From Campylobacterales bacterium (lineage in GTDB: Bacteria > Campylobacterota > Campylobacteria > Campylobacterales > QNZT01), in the NCBI GenBank assembly GCA_027056215.1, contig JALULO010000137.1:1-10148 (forward strand): a stretch of DNA of 10,148 nucleotides, read 5' to 3'. The position numbers and the translations under genes were made by a program. The notes under the pieces are model-generated. The model was not told where the DNA came from, did no database searches, and saw nothing but the letters and a program-made list of their open reading frames with translations. The number at the start of each line of letters is the position of its first letter. Position 1 is the first letter of the stretch. Shown piece after piece: positions 1 to 6,000 of the stretch.

Positions 1-916
1 GTTTGATTTTTTTTACAAGTATATTAAACTTTTCTGTCTCTTCAAATGGTGGAAAATGTGCTTACTTTTCAAAGGTTATAAACTCTTTTTTAGGAGCTTT
101 TAATTTCTCAAAATACTCTTTTGTCAAGTCATAGTTTATCACCATATCGCTCTTTCCGTGAAGAAAATAGATAGGTACTTTTATCGTTGTTACCTCTTTC
201 ATCAATGTATGTTGATAGTAGATTTGTATGCGTTGTTCGTGTTGTTTTATGGCTCTTAGTTTATCTTTAAAGTTGTAGTGTTTAAAAGCCAATATAGGCA
301 ATATAGATTGTTTCAAGATGTTTAGGATACTGCTATCATGATAGAATCCCCCTTGCTTGATAGAGAGGTTCATCAACGCTAGTGTACGCTTGGTAAAGTT
401 TGTATTTTTGATATTTTCTTCTGTTGCTCTAGGTATGAGATGCAACATCATAATGGCTTTTTTTTCTAAGGCATCATAAAGTAGATTGTCACTCTTTATG
501 GGATCTGCTGATTGAGAAACAGCGATGTAAGCACTATAATCCTCAGGATACAAAGTCACCATCTTTATCCCCAAAAGCGTACCAAATGAGTGCCCAAGAA
601 GCATAATCTTTTTTTTATGAAATCGCTCTTTAAGATAGTGTGTCAATTCGTGAATATCTTCTATATACCGCTCAAGTGTCAAAAGAGTAGCATCACTCCC
701 TTTGATGTAGGACTTTCCTTCTCCTCTTTGCTCATAGTAAATAACGGTAAAGTGTTTTTCTATGGGATGGTTAAACTTAGAAAAATGTGCTGTCTCTACA
801 GTGCCTCCGTGGAGTAATAAAAGTACAGGATTGTTTATATCCTCTCCTCGTATCATGATAAACTGCTTGACGCCACCTATCTCTATAAATTTTGTTTCAT
901 CTATCATATTTATCAT
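1..916 (-). pseudogene. Alpha/beta hydrolase (proline iminopeptidase-like), interrupted by an in-frame TAA; runs off the left edge
   Basis: This is an alpha/beta-hydrolase-fold enzyme resembling the proline iminopeptidase/hydrolase group (PF00561). Visible motifs are the oxyanion-hole HGG (residues 36-38), YEQRGEGKS (61-69), the nucleophile elbow GHSFG (108-112, Ser110) and a probable acid Asp257 in HGKSD. The open frame stops at TAA (62-64) after residue 284. The same frame then continues without a break to the edge as AHFPPFEETEKFNILVKKIK, which is the expected C-terminal part carrying the catalytic His (residue 287 if the stop is counted as one residue). A single change, such as TCA to TAA, would explain the stop. 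The ATG start at 916 overlaps the TGA of the upstream VOC gene (ATGA), so it is the third gene of an operon and probably translationally coupled. A second ATG lies at 907. If the stop is real the enzyme lacks its triad His and should be inactive. The substrate cannot be told. Confidence 0.85.
62..64 (-). other. Premature stop codon (TAA) inside the hydrolase reading frame
   Basis: TAA is read on the minus strand directly after ...TFEK. The next in-frame codons, GCA CAT TTT CCA CCA, give A-H-F-P-P, the usual surroundings of the catalytic histidine in this fold. Either a nonsense mutation or a base-calling error would produce this. Confidence 0.85.
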
Positions 917-1694
917 CCTATCACAAACTTTACATCCCCGATCATGATGACTCTATCATGATAGGACTCTTTTGCCTTTAGCCGTATAGCGTGTAGCCTA
1001 TTTTTATCCGACTCCATAAACTCAAATGATACCGACTCTTTAGATGCAGGAGAGCCTAGCTTTTTCCATGCATTGTTATCTGGCTTTTTTTCTATCATGA
1101 TACTCTCCACCCTGACCAATCCATACTTCCCGCCATCTTGAAGAAATGCTTCTTTTGCTTTGGCTCTATCCTCGGGCATATCATGAAACTCACAAAAAAA
1201 GAGTGATGCTTCGCCTTTATCTTTCCCTGAAGCCTTGCTAATCGCGTCACTCTTCATCAAGGTCGAAAAGAGACGCGACATCATATGCGCGTAAAAGTTA
1301 TTGCCAAACATCCAGTTTGTACCATAGGGCATCTTCATCTCATGATCTAAAAACCCTCCAAGAGAGATACTAGTCCATGAAAATGTTTCTGTATAGATAC
1401 GCACAGGTAGGGAGTGTGGGATCGCTTGTGTTTGCAAAGCATCTATGGTCTCCCAAGAGGGTTTACTAGGCTCAAATGCCACTCCATAAAGATAGGGCTC
1501 AAACCCTTTTTTCTCTCCCATCTCCACGACTTCGATATCGACATTGCCAAAACACAACATCGCACTACGAAAAAAGCCATACTGCGTCAAGGGGATATAT
1601 GCCTCTATGCCAAATGCCTTCTCTATCTCATCGAGTGTCTCTTCTGGTGTCGCTGTATGGATGAGGATATGGTCTATGCGGTCTATCATGATAG
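333..1694. repeat. Cluster of the palindrome (C)TATCATGATA(G)
   Basis: The 10-bp palindrome TATCATGATA occurs at 334-343, 851-860, 954-963, 1093-1102 and 1684-1693. Three copies are extended to the 12-bp CTATCATGATAG (333-344, 953-964, 1683-1694). The core ATCATGAT also occurs at 941-948 and, within AAATCATGATTT, at 4131-4142. I found no other full core in the window by eye. All lie in coding DNA but in more than one reading frame (Tyr-His-Asp or Ile-Met-Ile), and one covers the start codon of the VOC gene. Confidence 0.75.
913..1689 (-). CDS. VOC-superfamily (glyoxalase-like) domain protein
   Basis: This 258-residue protein begins MIDRIDHILIHT, which matches the first strand of a vicinal-oxygen-chelate (glyoxalase/bleomycin resistance/dioxygenase) fold. 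His7 is a likely metal ligand, and VDIEVVE (residues 50-56) offers an acidic ligand. It is longer than a single VOC module (about 120-130 residues), in the size range of the two-module Glyoxalase_3-like proteins (PF13468), although the GGxHxxGTxN signature of that family is not seen. VOC proteins act on small electrophiles or aromatic substrates; no substrate can be assigned here. Its ATG overlaps the TGA of the upstream membrane hydrolase (ATGA, 1686-1689) and its own TGA overlaps the start of the next hydrolase (913-916), so the three are one transcription and translation unit. No signal peptide is visible, so it is presumably cytoplasmic. Confidence 0.75.
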   Translation of the reverse strand: MIDRIDHILIHTATPEETLDEIEKAFGIEAYIPLTQYGFFRSAMLCFGNVDIEVVEMGEKKGFEPYLYGVAFEPSKPSWETIDALQTQAIPHSLPVRIYTETFSWTSISLGGFLDHEMKMPYGTNWMFGNNFYAHMMSRLFSTLMKSDAISKASGKDKGEASLFFCEFHDMPEDRAKAKEAFLQDGGKYGLVRVESIMIEKKPDNNAWKKLGSPASKESVSFEFMESDKNRLHAIRLKAKESYHDRVIMIGDVKFVIG

Positions 1695-2642
1695 CACCTC
1701 CTTTGCAAAATCCTCTACGACTTCCACCACAAGATCGGGCTTTTCAAACTGTATCGTATGTGGACAATCCACAGCGATGTATTTTCCATTTGGGCTAGAT
1801 TTTACGGTTTTGTTTATATGGTGTTCATTCATTATTTTTACTCCATCCCAATCTTCTGGTGTATCAAAGGTAGGTTTTGTAGCTCCTAGTACCACGACAG
1901 GTATCTCTCTAAACTCAAGTCCTTTTGTTTCATCGGAAATTTGTAAAACACTTGAAAACTCTTCAATATACGTACCAAATCCCTTGTGTATGAAGTCTAC
2001 TGCTTCTTTGAAATTATCTTTTTCACTTTTTAGTGCATTGGGTGCAAACTTATCCATCAATTTTAAAAACATTATTCTAATGATTCCTAATCTTAACAAA
2101 GGAGTAACTACCCACATAGGAGGAAAGTTTGTATACTTCTTTCTAGTCTTTGGAGAAAAATCACTAAAATTATCAGGATGTGCAGTGTCTAATAGCACAG
2201 CACCTACTACATCTTCAGGATATTTATCAACAAAAGAGCGTAAGGTAAACCCTGCAAAAGAATGACCGACTAATATGTAGGGCTTAGGTAATTCCAATTT
2301 CTCTACTAATATATGTAACTCCTCGGCTATAGCTGCACCAGTTTTTGGATTGTCTCCTCTTTGGCTATGAAGTACTCCTGCTCTATCGTAAGATAGCGTT
2401 GTAAAGTTTTTAGAGAGTTTATCTTGAATACTTCTCCAAACAATATGCCCACCAAAGTCAGCACCCGATTCAAAGATGATCGTTGCTTTGCCATCTCCTT
2501 TTTTCAAGAAGTGAAGTTTATGTCCGCCGACATCGACAAAGTCTCCAGTTATTTTGTAAGACTTGGCTCTGTATCTTGCATACTGTTCGTAGAGAAATCC
2601 AAAGATGATAAGTAGGAGAATAAGTATCAATGCTATTTGCAT
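1686..2642 (-). CDS. Membrane-anchored alpha/beta hydrolase
   Basis: Alpha/beta hydrolase with an N-terminal hydrophobic anchor (MQIALILILLLIIFGFLYEQ, residues 1-20) and a catalytic domain probably facing the periplasm. The nucleophile elbow GHSFAG holds Ser128, and CPHTIQFEKPDLV holds the likely catalytic His295. SYDRAG, near residues 84-89, corresponds to the conserved strand before the nucleophile. The acid residue is unclear (Asp260, 264 or 266). I start it at the ATG at 2642, giving 318 residues, because AAAAAAAGGA lies 5 nt upstream. A GTG at 2696 would add 18 residues, but those codons span a canonical promoter, so that start is unlikely. It is the first gene of the three-gene ATGA-overlapping operon. 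The substrate (ester, lactone or peptide) is unknown. It shows little direct similarity to the other hydrolase in the operon, so this is not a recent duplication. Confidence 0.85.
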   Translation of the reverse strand: MQIALILILLLIIFGFLYEQYARYRAKSYKITGDFVDVGGHKLHFLKKGDGKATIIFESGADFGGHIVWRSIQDKLSKNFTTLSYDRAGVLHSQRGDNPKTGAAIAEELHILVEKLELPKPYILVGHSFAGFTLRSFVDKYPEDVVGAVLLDTAHPDNFSDFSPKTRKKYTNFPPMWVVTPLLRLGIIRIMFLKLMDKFAPNALKSEKDNFKEAVDFIHKGFGTYIEEFSSVLQISDETKGLEFREIPVVVLGATKPTFDTPEDWDGVKIMNEHHINKTVKSSPNGKYIAVDCPHTIQFEKPDLVVEVVEDFAKEVLS

Positions 2643-2663
2643 AATATTCCTTTTTTTAAGAGC

Positions 2664-2692
2664 ATTATAAAGAGTTTTAGAATTTTTGTCAT
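2664..2692 (-). promoter_or_regulatory. Sigma70 promoter of the hydrolase/VOC operon
   Basis: On the minus strand ATGACA (2692-2687, five of six bases of TTGACA) is followed after exactly 17 bp by a perfect TATAAT (2669-2664). The predicted transcript starts near 2657, leaving a leader of about 15 nt with an AAGGA ribosome site before the ATG at 2642. It sits in the 66-bp gap shared with the divergent Crp/Fnr gene. A weaker plus-strand -10 (TATAAA, 2666-2671) overlaps it, so the two promoters may compete or be jointly regulated. Confidence 0.75.
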
Positions 2693-2708
2693 TCACATAT
2701 GGTAAGAT

Positions 2709-3299
2709 ATGCTCATGAAATATTTAAGAGCGTACATCGAATCGATGATAGAGATTGACGAAGAGGAGTGGCAAACGGTCACGGAACTTTTTACTAAAAA
2801 AGAGTACAAAAAAGGCGATGAGCTTTTTACTGCTGGGGAGATATGCCAAAAACTCTACTATGTTTCATCGGGTATCACGAGAATTTACAGTATTAGCACT
2901 GAAGGTAAAGACCTCACTTGGGCACTAAACTACAATAAAAATGGCTACCAACTTGACCCCTTTTGCGGAGATTATGTCTCGTATCTCACGCAAACCCAAA
3001 GCTCTTTTTTTGCAGAAGCCTTGGAGGATTGCACCGTCTATGAAGCGGACTTTGTAGCACTCGATAAGTACTATGAGAGCGGACTCAAATGGATGACTTT
3101 AGCTAGACGGATATCCGACGCGCAACTTGTCATCATCGCACAACGCACCCAAATGTTGAAACGACTCACCGCCAAAGAGAAATACCTTCTCATGAAAGAA
3201 TTGGCTCCTGTTTATGAAGAGGTGTTACCCGACTACCAATATGCGACGGTGCTTGGGATCACGCCACAGAGTTTGAGTCGGATAAAGCGGGGAGTATAA
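2709..3299 (+). CDS. Crp/Fnr-family transcriptional regulator
   Basis: This 196-residue protein has a cyclic-nucleotide-binding-type beta-barrel (about 25-125, with KKGDELFTAGEICQKLYYV and SGITRIY), a dimerisation helix (about 135-155) and a C-terminal helix-turn-helix (174-196, YATVLGITPQSLSRIKRGV). The size and the end immediately after the recognition helix match the short Crp-like group (about 190 residues, COG0664) rather than E. coli Crp. The cAMP phosphate-binding signature is not seen and there is no N-terminal cysteine cluster of FNR type, so the ligand is unknown. The start is ATG 2709 or, equally plausibly, ATG 2715; neither has a strong ribosome site. It is divergent from the hydrolase/VOC operon with overlapping promoter regions, and the usual arrangement would have it control that operon. 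This last point is inference. Confidence 0.85.
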   Translation: MLMKYLRAYIESMIEIDEEEWQTVTELFTKKEYKKGDELFTAGEICQKLYYVSSGITRIYSISTEGKDLTWALNYNKNGYQLDPFCGDYVSYLTQTQSSFFAEALEDCTVYEADFVALDKYYESGLKWMTLARRISDAQLVIIAQRTQMLKRLTAKEKYLLMKELAPVYEEVLPDYQYATVLGITPQSLSRIKRGV

Positions 3300-3310
3300 T
3301 CCTACGAATC

Positions 3311-3339
3311 TTGACAAAAGTACAAAACTTAGCTAATAC
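3311..3339 (+). promoter_or_regulatory. Probable promoter of the toxin-antitoxin pair
   Basis: A perfect TTGACA (3311-3316) is followed by TAATAC (3334-3339) at 17 bp; the alternative -10 GCTAAT (3332-3337) lies at 15 bp. It lies in the 57-bp gap between the Crp/Fnr gene and the antitoxin, just upstream of the AAGGAG ribosome site. Such promoters are commonly repressed by the antitoxin, but no clear operator palindrome is visible. Confidence 0.5.
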
Positions 3340-3356
3340 CCTAAAAGGAGCCTGTC

Positions 3357-3587
3357 ATGATCGTTAATATGCATGAAGCAAAAACAAACCTCTCTAAACT
3401 CATTATGCGTTTAGAAAAAGGTGAAGATATCATCATCGCCAAAGCAGGTACTCCTGTGGCTAAACTTGTAGCTTATGAAGAGCGACCACAAAGAGTGCCT
3501 AACAAACTCAAGGGGAAAGTACATTTTATAGAGGAGTTTGATAGCCAAGATGGGGAGATTATAAAGCTATTTGAAGGTGAGCTGTGA
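3357..3587 (+). CDS. Type II antitoxin, Phd/YefM family
   Basis: A 76-residue protein of Phd/YefM type (PF02604, COG4118). The N-terminal MIVNMHEAKTNLSKLIMRLE and GEDIIIAKAGTPVAKLVAY (about 22-41) are the classic DNA-binding/dimer region. The C-terminal part after residue 45 (RVPNKLKGKVHFIEEFD, then FEGEL) is the flexible toxin-neutralising tail. The start at ATG 3357 is fixed by AAGGAG at 3345-3350, 6 nt upstream. The gene ends TGA at 3585-3587, overlapping by one base an ATG (3587-3589) that is the natural start of the toxin. By family knowledge it binds and inhibits the PIN ribonuclease and represses its own operon. The antitoxin frame is intact, unlike the toxin's. Confidence 0.92.
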   Translation: MIVNMHEAKTNLSKLIMRLEKGEDIIIAKAGTPVAKLVAYEERPQRVPNKLKGKVHFIEEFDSQDGEIIKLFEGEL

Positions 3588-3974
3588 TGGCTAGATATCC
3601 ATATATTTTTATGGTGGATGAGTGATACAGAACAACTAAGCCAAGAGGTCTTTGAGATCATTTCAGATAGCTCAAATCAGATCTATATCTCATCAGCTAC
3701 GATTTGGGAGATAGCCATCAAAGAGGCTTTGGGAAAGTTAGAGATCGATGCAAATTTAGACCATGTTATCGAAGAGAATGGATTTATAGAGTTAAAAGTA
3801 TCTGCTATCTGTGCCAATGCCACTAAAGACTTAGAACAGATTCATCGTGACCCTTTTGATAGGATGCTGATTTCACAAGCTATCAAACGAGATATGACGC
3901 TGATTAGTGTAGATAGGCATATTGGTCAGTATGAGAATGTTAAAGTTTTGGGTTTTAAAAAGAGAGCACAATAA
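3587..3974 (+). pseudogene. VapC-type PIN-domain toxin with a frameshifted N-terminus
   Basis: PIN-domain ribonuclease toxin of the COG3744 type that pairs with Phd antitoxins. Reading from CTA at 3591 gives LDIHIFLWWMSDTE, and then SSATIWEIAIKEALGKL, HRDPFDRMLISQA and LISVDRHIGQY. These carry the four acidic positions expected of the metal site (Asp codon 3594-3596, Glu of WEIAIK, Asp of PFD, Asp of SVDRH). The start expected from gene overlap and ribosome site (AAGGTGAG, then ATG 3587) is in a different frame and ends at TGA after 12 codons. One extra base, or two missing, between ATG and CTA accounts for this. The first in-frame ATG (3618) would make 118 residues but drop the first catalytic Asp. 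Either the toxin is inactivated or the sequence has an indel error there. Confidence 0.85.
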
Positions 3975-3983
3975 AAGAGTATT

Positions 3984-4021
3984 TCTGCTTTATCTATCAT
4001 AATGAAGTCAGATAAAGCAGA
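3984..4021. terminator. Inverted repeat between convergent genes, candidate bidirectional terminator
   Basis: TCTGCTTTATCT (3984-3995) and AGATAAAGCAGA (4010-4021) form a perfect 12-bp stem with a 14-nt loop. It occupies the gap between the toxin (plus) and the monooxygenase (minus), where both transcripts must end. No strong T-run follows on the plus side; a weak CTCTTTT follows on the minus side. Confidence 0.6.
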
Positions 4022-4027
4022 TATAGC

Positions 4028-4321
4028 CTACGCTAAACGACTCATTTGATACACTTCTAGCTTTTCCAGTGTGCCATCGGTCGTTTTTACAAAAGCTTGT
4101 AGATGGGTATTTTCCATATGCTTTTGCCACAAATCATGATTTTCCCACTCTTCGGTAAAGATAAAAAGATTTGGGTTGGTGTGGTCTTGGTTGAGTTCGT
4201 ATCGTAAGCATCCTTGTTCTTTTTTTGTCGGTTCTATTAGTGCTAAAACCTCTTTTTTAACGAGATCCAACTTCCTCTCTCTGGCTTCGATGTGTGCGAT
4301 GATGATTAATGTGTCTGTCAT
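4028..4321 (-). CDS. Antibiotic biosynthesis monooxygenase (ABM) domain protein, YgiN-like
   Basis: A 97-residue single-domain protein of the ABM family (PF03992), the dimeric ferredoxin-like fold that includes YgiN quinol monooxygenase and small cofactor-free oxygenases. Support comes from MTDTLIIIAHIEARERKLD, EQGCLRYELNQDHTNPNLFIFTEEW (about 36-60) and HMENTHLQAF (about 68-77), in family order and at family length (about 95-105). ATG 4321 is chosen because AAAAAGGA lies just upstream. An ATG at 4360 would add 13 residues but has no ribosome site and lies over a likely promoter (TATGAT, 4355-4350). It stands alone behind the terminator of the SDR-AraC operon. The substrate is unknown; quinol or an electrophilic carbonyl compound would fit the two nearby SDRs, but that is conjecture. 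Confidence 0.85.
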   Translation of the reverse strand: MTDTLIIIAHIEARERKLDLVKKEVLALIEPTKKEQGCLRYELNQDHTNPNLFIFTEEWENHDLWQKHMENTHLQAFVKTTDGTLEKLEVYQMSRLA

Positions 4322-4349
4322 AATGTTTCCTTTTTGATTTTGTGGGTTT

Positions 4350-4355
4350 ATCATA
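4350..4355 (-). promoter_or_regulatory. Possible -10 element of the ABM gene
   Basis: TATGAT on the minus strand (five of six consensus bases) sits about 30 bp before the chosen ATG, within an AT-rich stretch and without a clear -35. That is common for Campylobacterota housekeeping promoters. Confidence 0.4.
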
Positions 4356-4367
4356 ATCAAAAAGAGA

Positions 4368-4418
4368 AAAAATTGCTAGGGATTTTTAGCACGAGGATTA
4401 TTTTATTTTAGCAATTTT
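4368..4418 (-). terminator. Candidate intrinsic terminator of the SDR/ArfB/SDR-AraC operon
   Basis: On the minus strand AAAATTGCTA (4418-4409, overlapping the gene's stop codon) pairs with TAGCAATTTT (4378-4369). A shorter alternative hairpin is GCTA-N8-TAGC (4390-4375). Both are followed by TTTTTTCTCTTTTT. The T-rich tail makes termination likely, although the long version has a 30-nt loop. Confidence 0.5.
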
Positions 4419-5565
4419 GTTTGAGAAGCTCTTTTGGGTGGATACCGTAGACTTCAAAAAAAAGTTTTGAAAAGTTTCCTTGGTGCTGGTAGCCTACTGC
4501 TTTTGCGACTTCTCCTATGGTAGTGGGGTACTCTTTTAGTAAGATATTTGCTTTTTCAAGACGGAGTTTTTTTACATATTCTGGGATGGTCATCTTGTAG
4601 ACCTCTTTAAAAGTGTGTTGGAGTTTGGTTTTATTGGTGGCGCATAAAGAAGCGAGATAGGATATCGTGGGAGGGCTTACATACTCTTTTAGTAGGATCT
4701 CTTTAGCATCCATTGCAATCTTTAGATCCATCTTATCTATTTGCATACCCTCTAGTTCAAGTTTGTAAAAACGATAGATCATCTGTTCATCATCGGTGAG
4801 TGCATCTTTTAGAGGAAAGATTTTATAGGAATCATTTTCAACATAGACGCGTTTGTCTGCATCTTTGTTCTGGATGGTGTCTAGGATGGTTTGTGCTACC
4901 GCAGTGGGTTCGCTACCGTTTTGTATGTTTGTCATGAGTTTGGGTAGGGTGCTTAGTACCTTTTTGTAGGAGGATTGCATATCTTTTGTACTTAAGTTCT
5001 CGACTAAGTTTGCATCTGTAAAGTTGCTCTTTGTAAATCCCGGAAGTACAGAATGGACGCGTATACCTATCCCTTTAAGCTCAAAAGCCAGTGCATCGGT
5101 CAATCCCTCCACAGCAAATTTACTAGCAGAGTAAAAAGCAAAGAGAGGAAAAGAGACCTTCCCAAAGTATGAGCTGATATTGATGATGACGGCTTTTTCT
5201 TTTTTGTTTTTCATGTAGGGAATGGCAGCTTTGCAGACGCGAAATATACTAAAGACATTGATATCAAACTGTTTTTGCATATCTTCTTCACTTGCATGCT
5301 CTACAGAAGAGATCAATCCATACCCTGCGTTGTTGATGACCACATCGAGCGTATTGTGTTTGGCATGTATCCTCTCTATCGTCTGTTTGATTTTCTCAAA
5401 ATTGGTTAAGTCTAATGCAACGGGATATAAATTTGGATGGCTTTCCTCTAGTTTACTAGGCGTGCGACTCCCCGCATAGACGATAAAACCATGGTGCGCC
5501 AAAAAGTATGCACAAGCCCGACCTATACCGGAACTCGCACCTGTGATGAGAACGATTTTTGGCAT
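4408..5565 (-). CDS. Short-chain dehydrogenase/reductase fused to an AraC-family DNA-binding domain
   Basis: A 385-residue two-domain protein. Residues 1-about 250 are a complete classical SDR: cofactor motif TGASSGIG (8-15), DLT (52-54), NNAG (78-81), catalytic Asn103, Ser132, Tyr145 and Lys149 (YSASK) and PG motif (175-176). Residues about 280-385 are an AraC/XylS domain with two helix-turn-helices, about 299-322 (TISYLASLCATNKTKLQHTF) and 348-371 (TTIGEVAKAVGYQHQGNFSK), ending IHPKELL. The helix before it (MDLKIAMDAKEILLKEY) is like that of PchR-type regulators, so the SDR sits where the sensor domain would be. The reading frame is continuous. SDRs are normally enzymes of about 240-280 residues, and I know no common family with this order. 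It starts one base after the arfB stop (TAA-G-ATG), so it is coupled to that gene. It could be a redox- or substrate-sensing regulator, or a bifunctional enzyme-regulator. Confidence 0.9.
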   Translation of the reverse strand: MPKIVLITGASSGIGRACAYFLAHHGFIVYAGSRTPSKLEESHPNLYPVALDLTNFEKIKQTIERIHAKHNTLDVVINNAGYGLISSVEHASEEDMQKQFDINVFSIFRVCKAAIPYMKNKKEKAVIINISSYFGKVSFPLFAFYSASKFAVEGLTDALAFELKGIGIRVHSVLPGFTKSNFTDANLVENLSTKDMQSSYKKVLSTLPKLMTNIQNGSEPTAVAQTILDTIQNKDADKRVYVENDSYKIFPLKDALTDDEQMIYRFYKLELEGMQIDKMDLKIAMDAKEILLKEYVSPPTISYLASLCATNKTKLQHTFKEVYKMTIPEYVKKLRLEKANILLKEYPTTIGEVAKAVGYQHQGNFSKLFFEVYGIHPKELLKQNC

Positions 5566-5566
5566 C

Positions 5567-5992
5567 TTAAGAGTCTACCGTCCATTTTCCACGCAAGCGT
5601 TTTTTATTGCTCTGCTTTTTCTTTGAGTCAAGTCGTCTATGGACGGAGCCTTTGGTTGGCTTGGTAGGCAGACGCTTTTTTTTGACAACGCTCACGCTTT
5701 TAATGAGTTCTACTAGACGCTTTAGTGCCTCGTCTCTGTTTTGTTCTTGGCTTCGGTGTTGTTGGGATTTTATGACGATAGTGCCGTCTTTGGTGATGCG
5801 TTTGTCTTTGAGTGAGAGTAATTTCTCTTTGTAAAATGCTGGGAGTGAGGATGTCTCTATCTCAAAACGCAAGTGTATCGCAGCAGAGACTTTGTTGACC
5901 TTCTGTCCGCCTGAGCCTTGTGCGCGTATGGCTGAGATCTCTACTTCGTTTTCATCGAGGGTTAGGGTGTTTGATATTTTTAAATTTGGCAT
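5567..5992 (-). CDS. arfB: Alternative ribosome-rescue factor B (peptidyl-tRNA hydrolase domain protein)
   Basis: ArfB (YaeJ) enters the A site of ribosomes stalled without a stop codon and hydrolyses the peptidyl-tRNA. The 141-residue protein has EISAIRAQGSGGQKVNKVSAAIHLRF with the catalytic GGQ at 28-30, the release-factor-like core, and a strongly basic tail (VHRRLDSKKKQSNKKRLRGKW) that the family uses to enter the mRNA channel. E. coli YaeJ is 140 residues. I start it at ATG 5992 with AAGGTG about 9 nt upstream. A GTG at 6004, in GTGA overlap with the SDR stop, would add four residues and lacks its own ribosome site. The gene is sandwiched between two SDR genes in one operon, which is not an obvious functional partnership. 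Confidence 0.93.
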   Translation of the reverse strand: MPNLKISNTLTLDENEVEISAIRAQGSGGQKVNKVSAAIHLRFEIETSSLPAFYKEKLLSLKDKRITKDGTIVIKSQQHRSQEQNRDEALKRLVELIKSVSVVKKKRLPTKPTKGSVHRRLDSKKKQSNKKRLRGKWTVDS

Positions 5993-6000
5993 AATTTTTT

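Noticed and set aside
1414..2265. Long plus-strand open frame (283 codons) opposite the VOC and hydrolase genes
   Set aside because: It is antisense to two genes with clear domain motifs and matches no recognisable family; Ser/Cys-rich, low-complexity content is typical of a shadow frame.
2643..2696. GTG start at 2696 for the membrane hydrolase
   Set aside because: The extra 18 codons contain a -35/-10 promoter with ideal 17-bp spacing, and ATG 2642 has a strong ribosome site.
3585..3596. Antitoxin-toxin fusion by reading the UGA stop as an amino acid
   Set aside because: Both parts are in one frame, but the antitoxin ends at a normal family length and a ribosome site plus overlapping ATG precede the toxin. 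There is no sign that this genome recodes UGA, since TGA ends several other genes here.
3587..3620. Programmed +1 frameshift to make the VapC toxin
   Set aside because: The shift would have to occur within the first one or two codons to keep the catalytic Asp, and no slippery sequence is present there; an indel is simpler.
4131..4142. AAATCATGATTT as an operator of the ABM gene
   Set aside because: It lies inside the coding region far from the promoter; it is listed only as a relative of the ATCATGAT palindrome.
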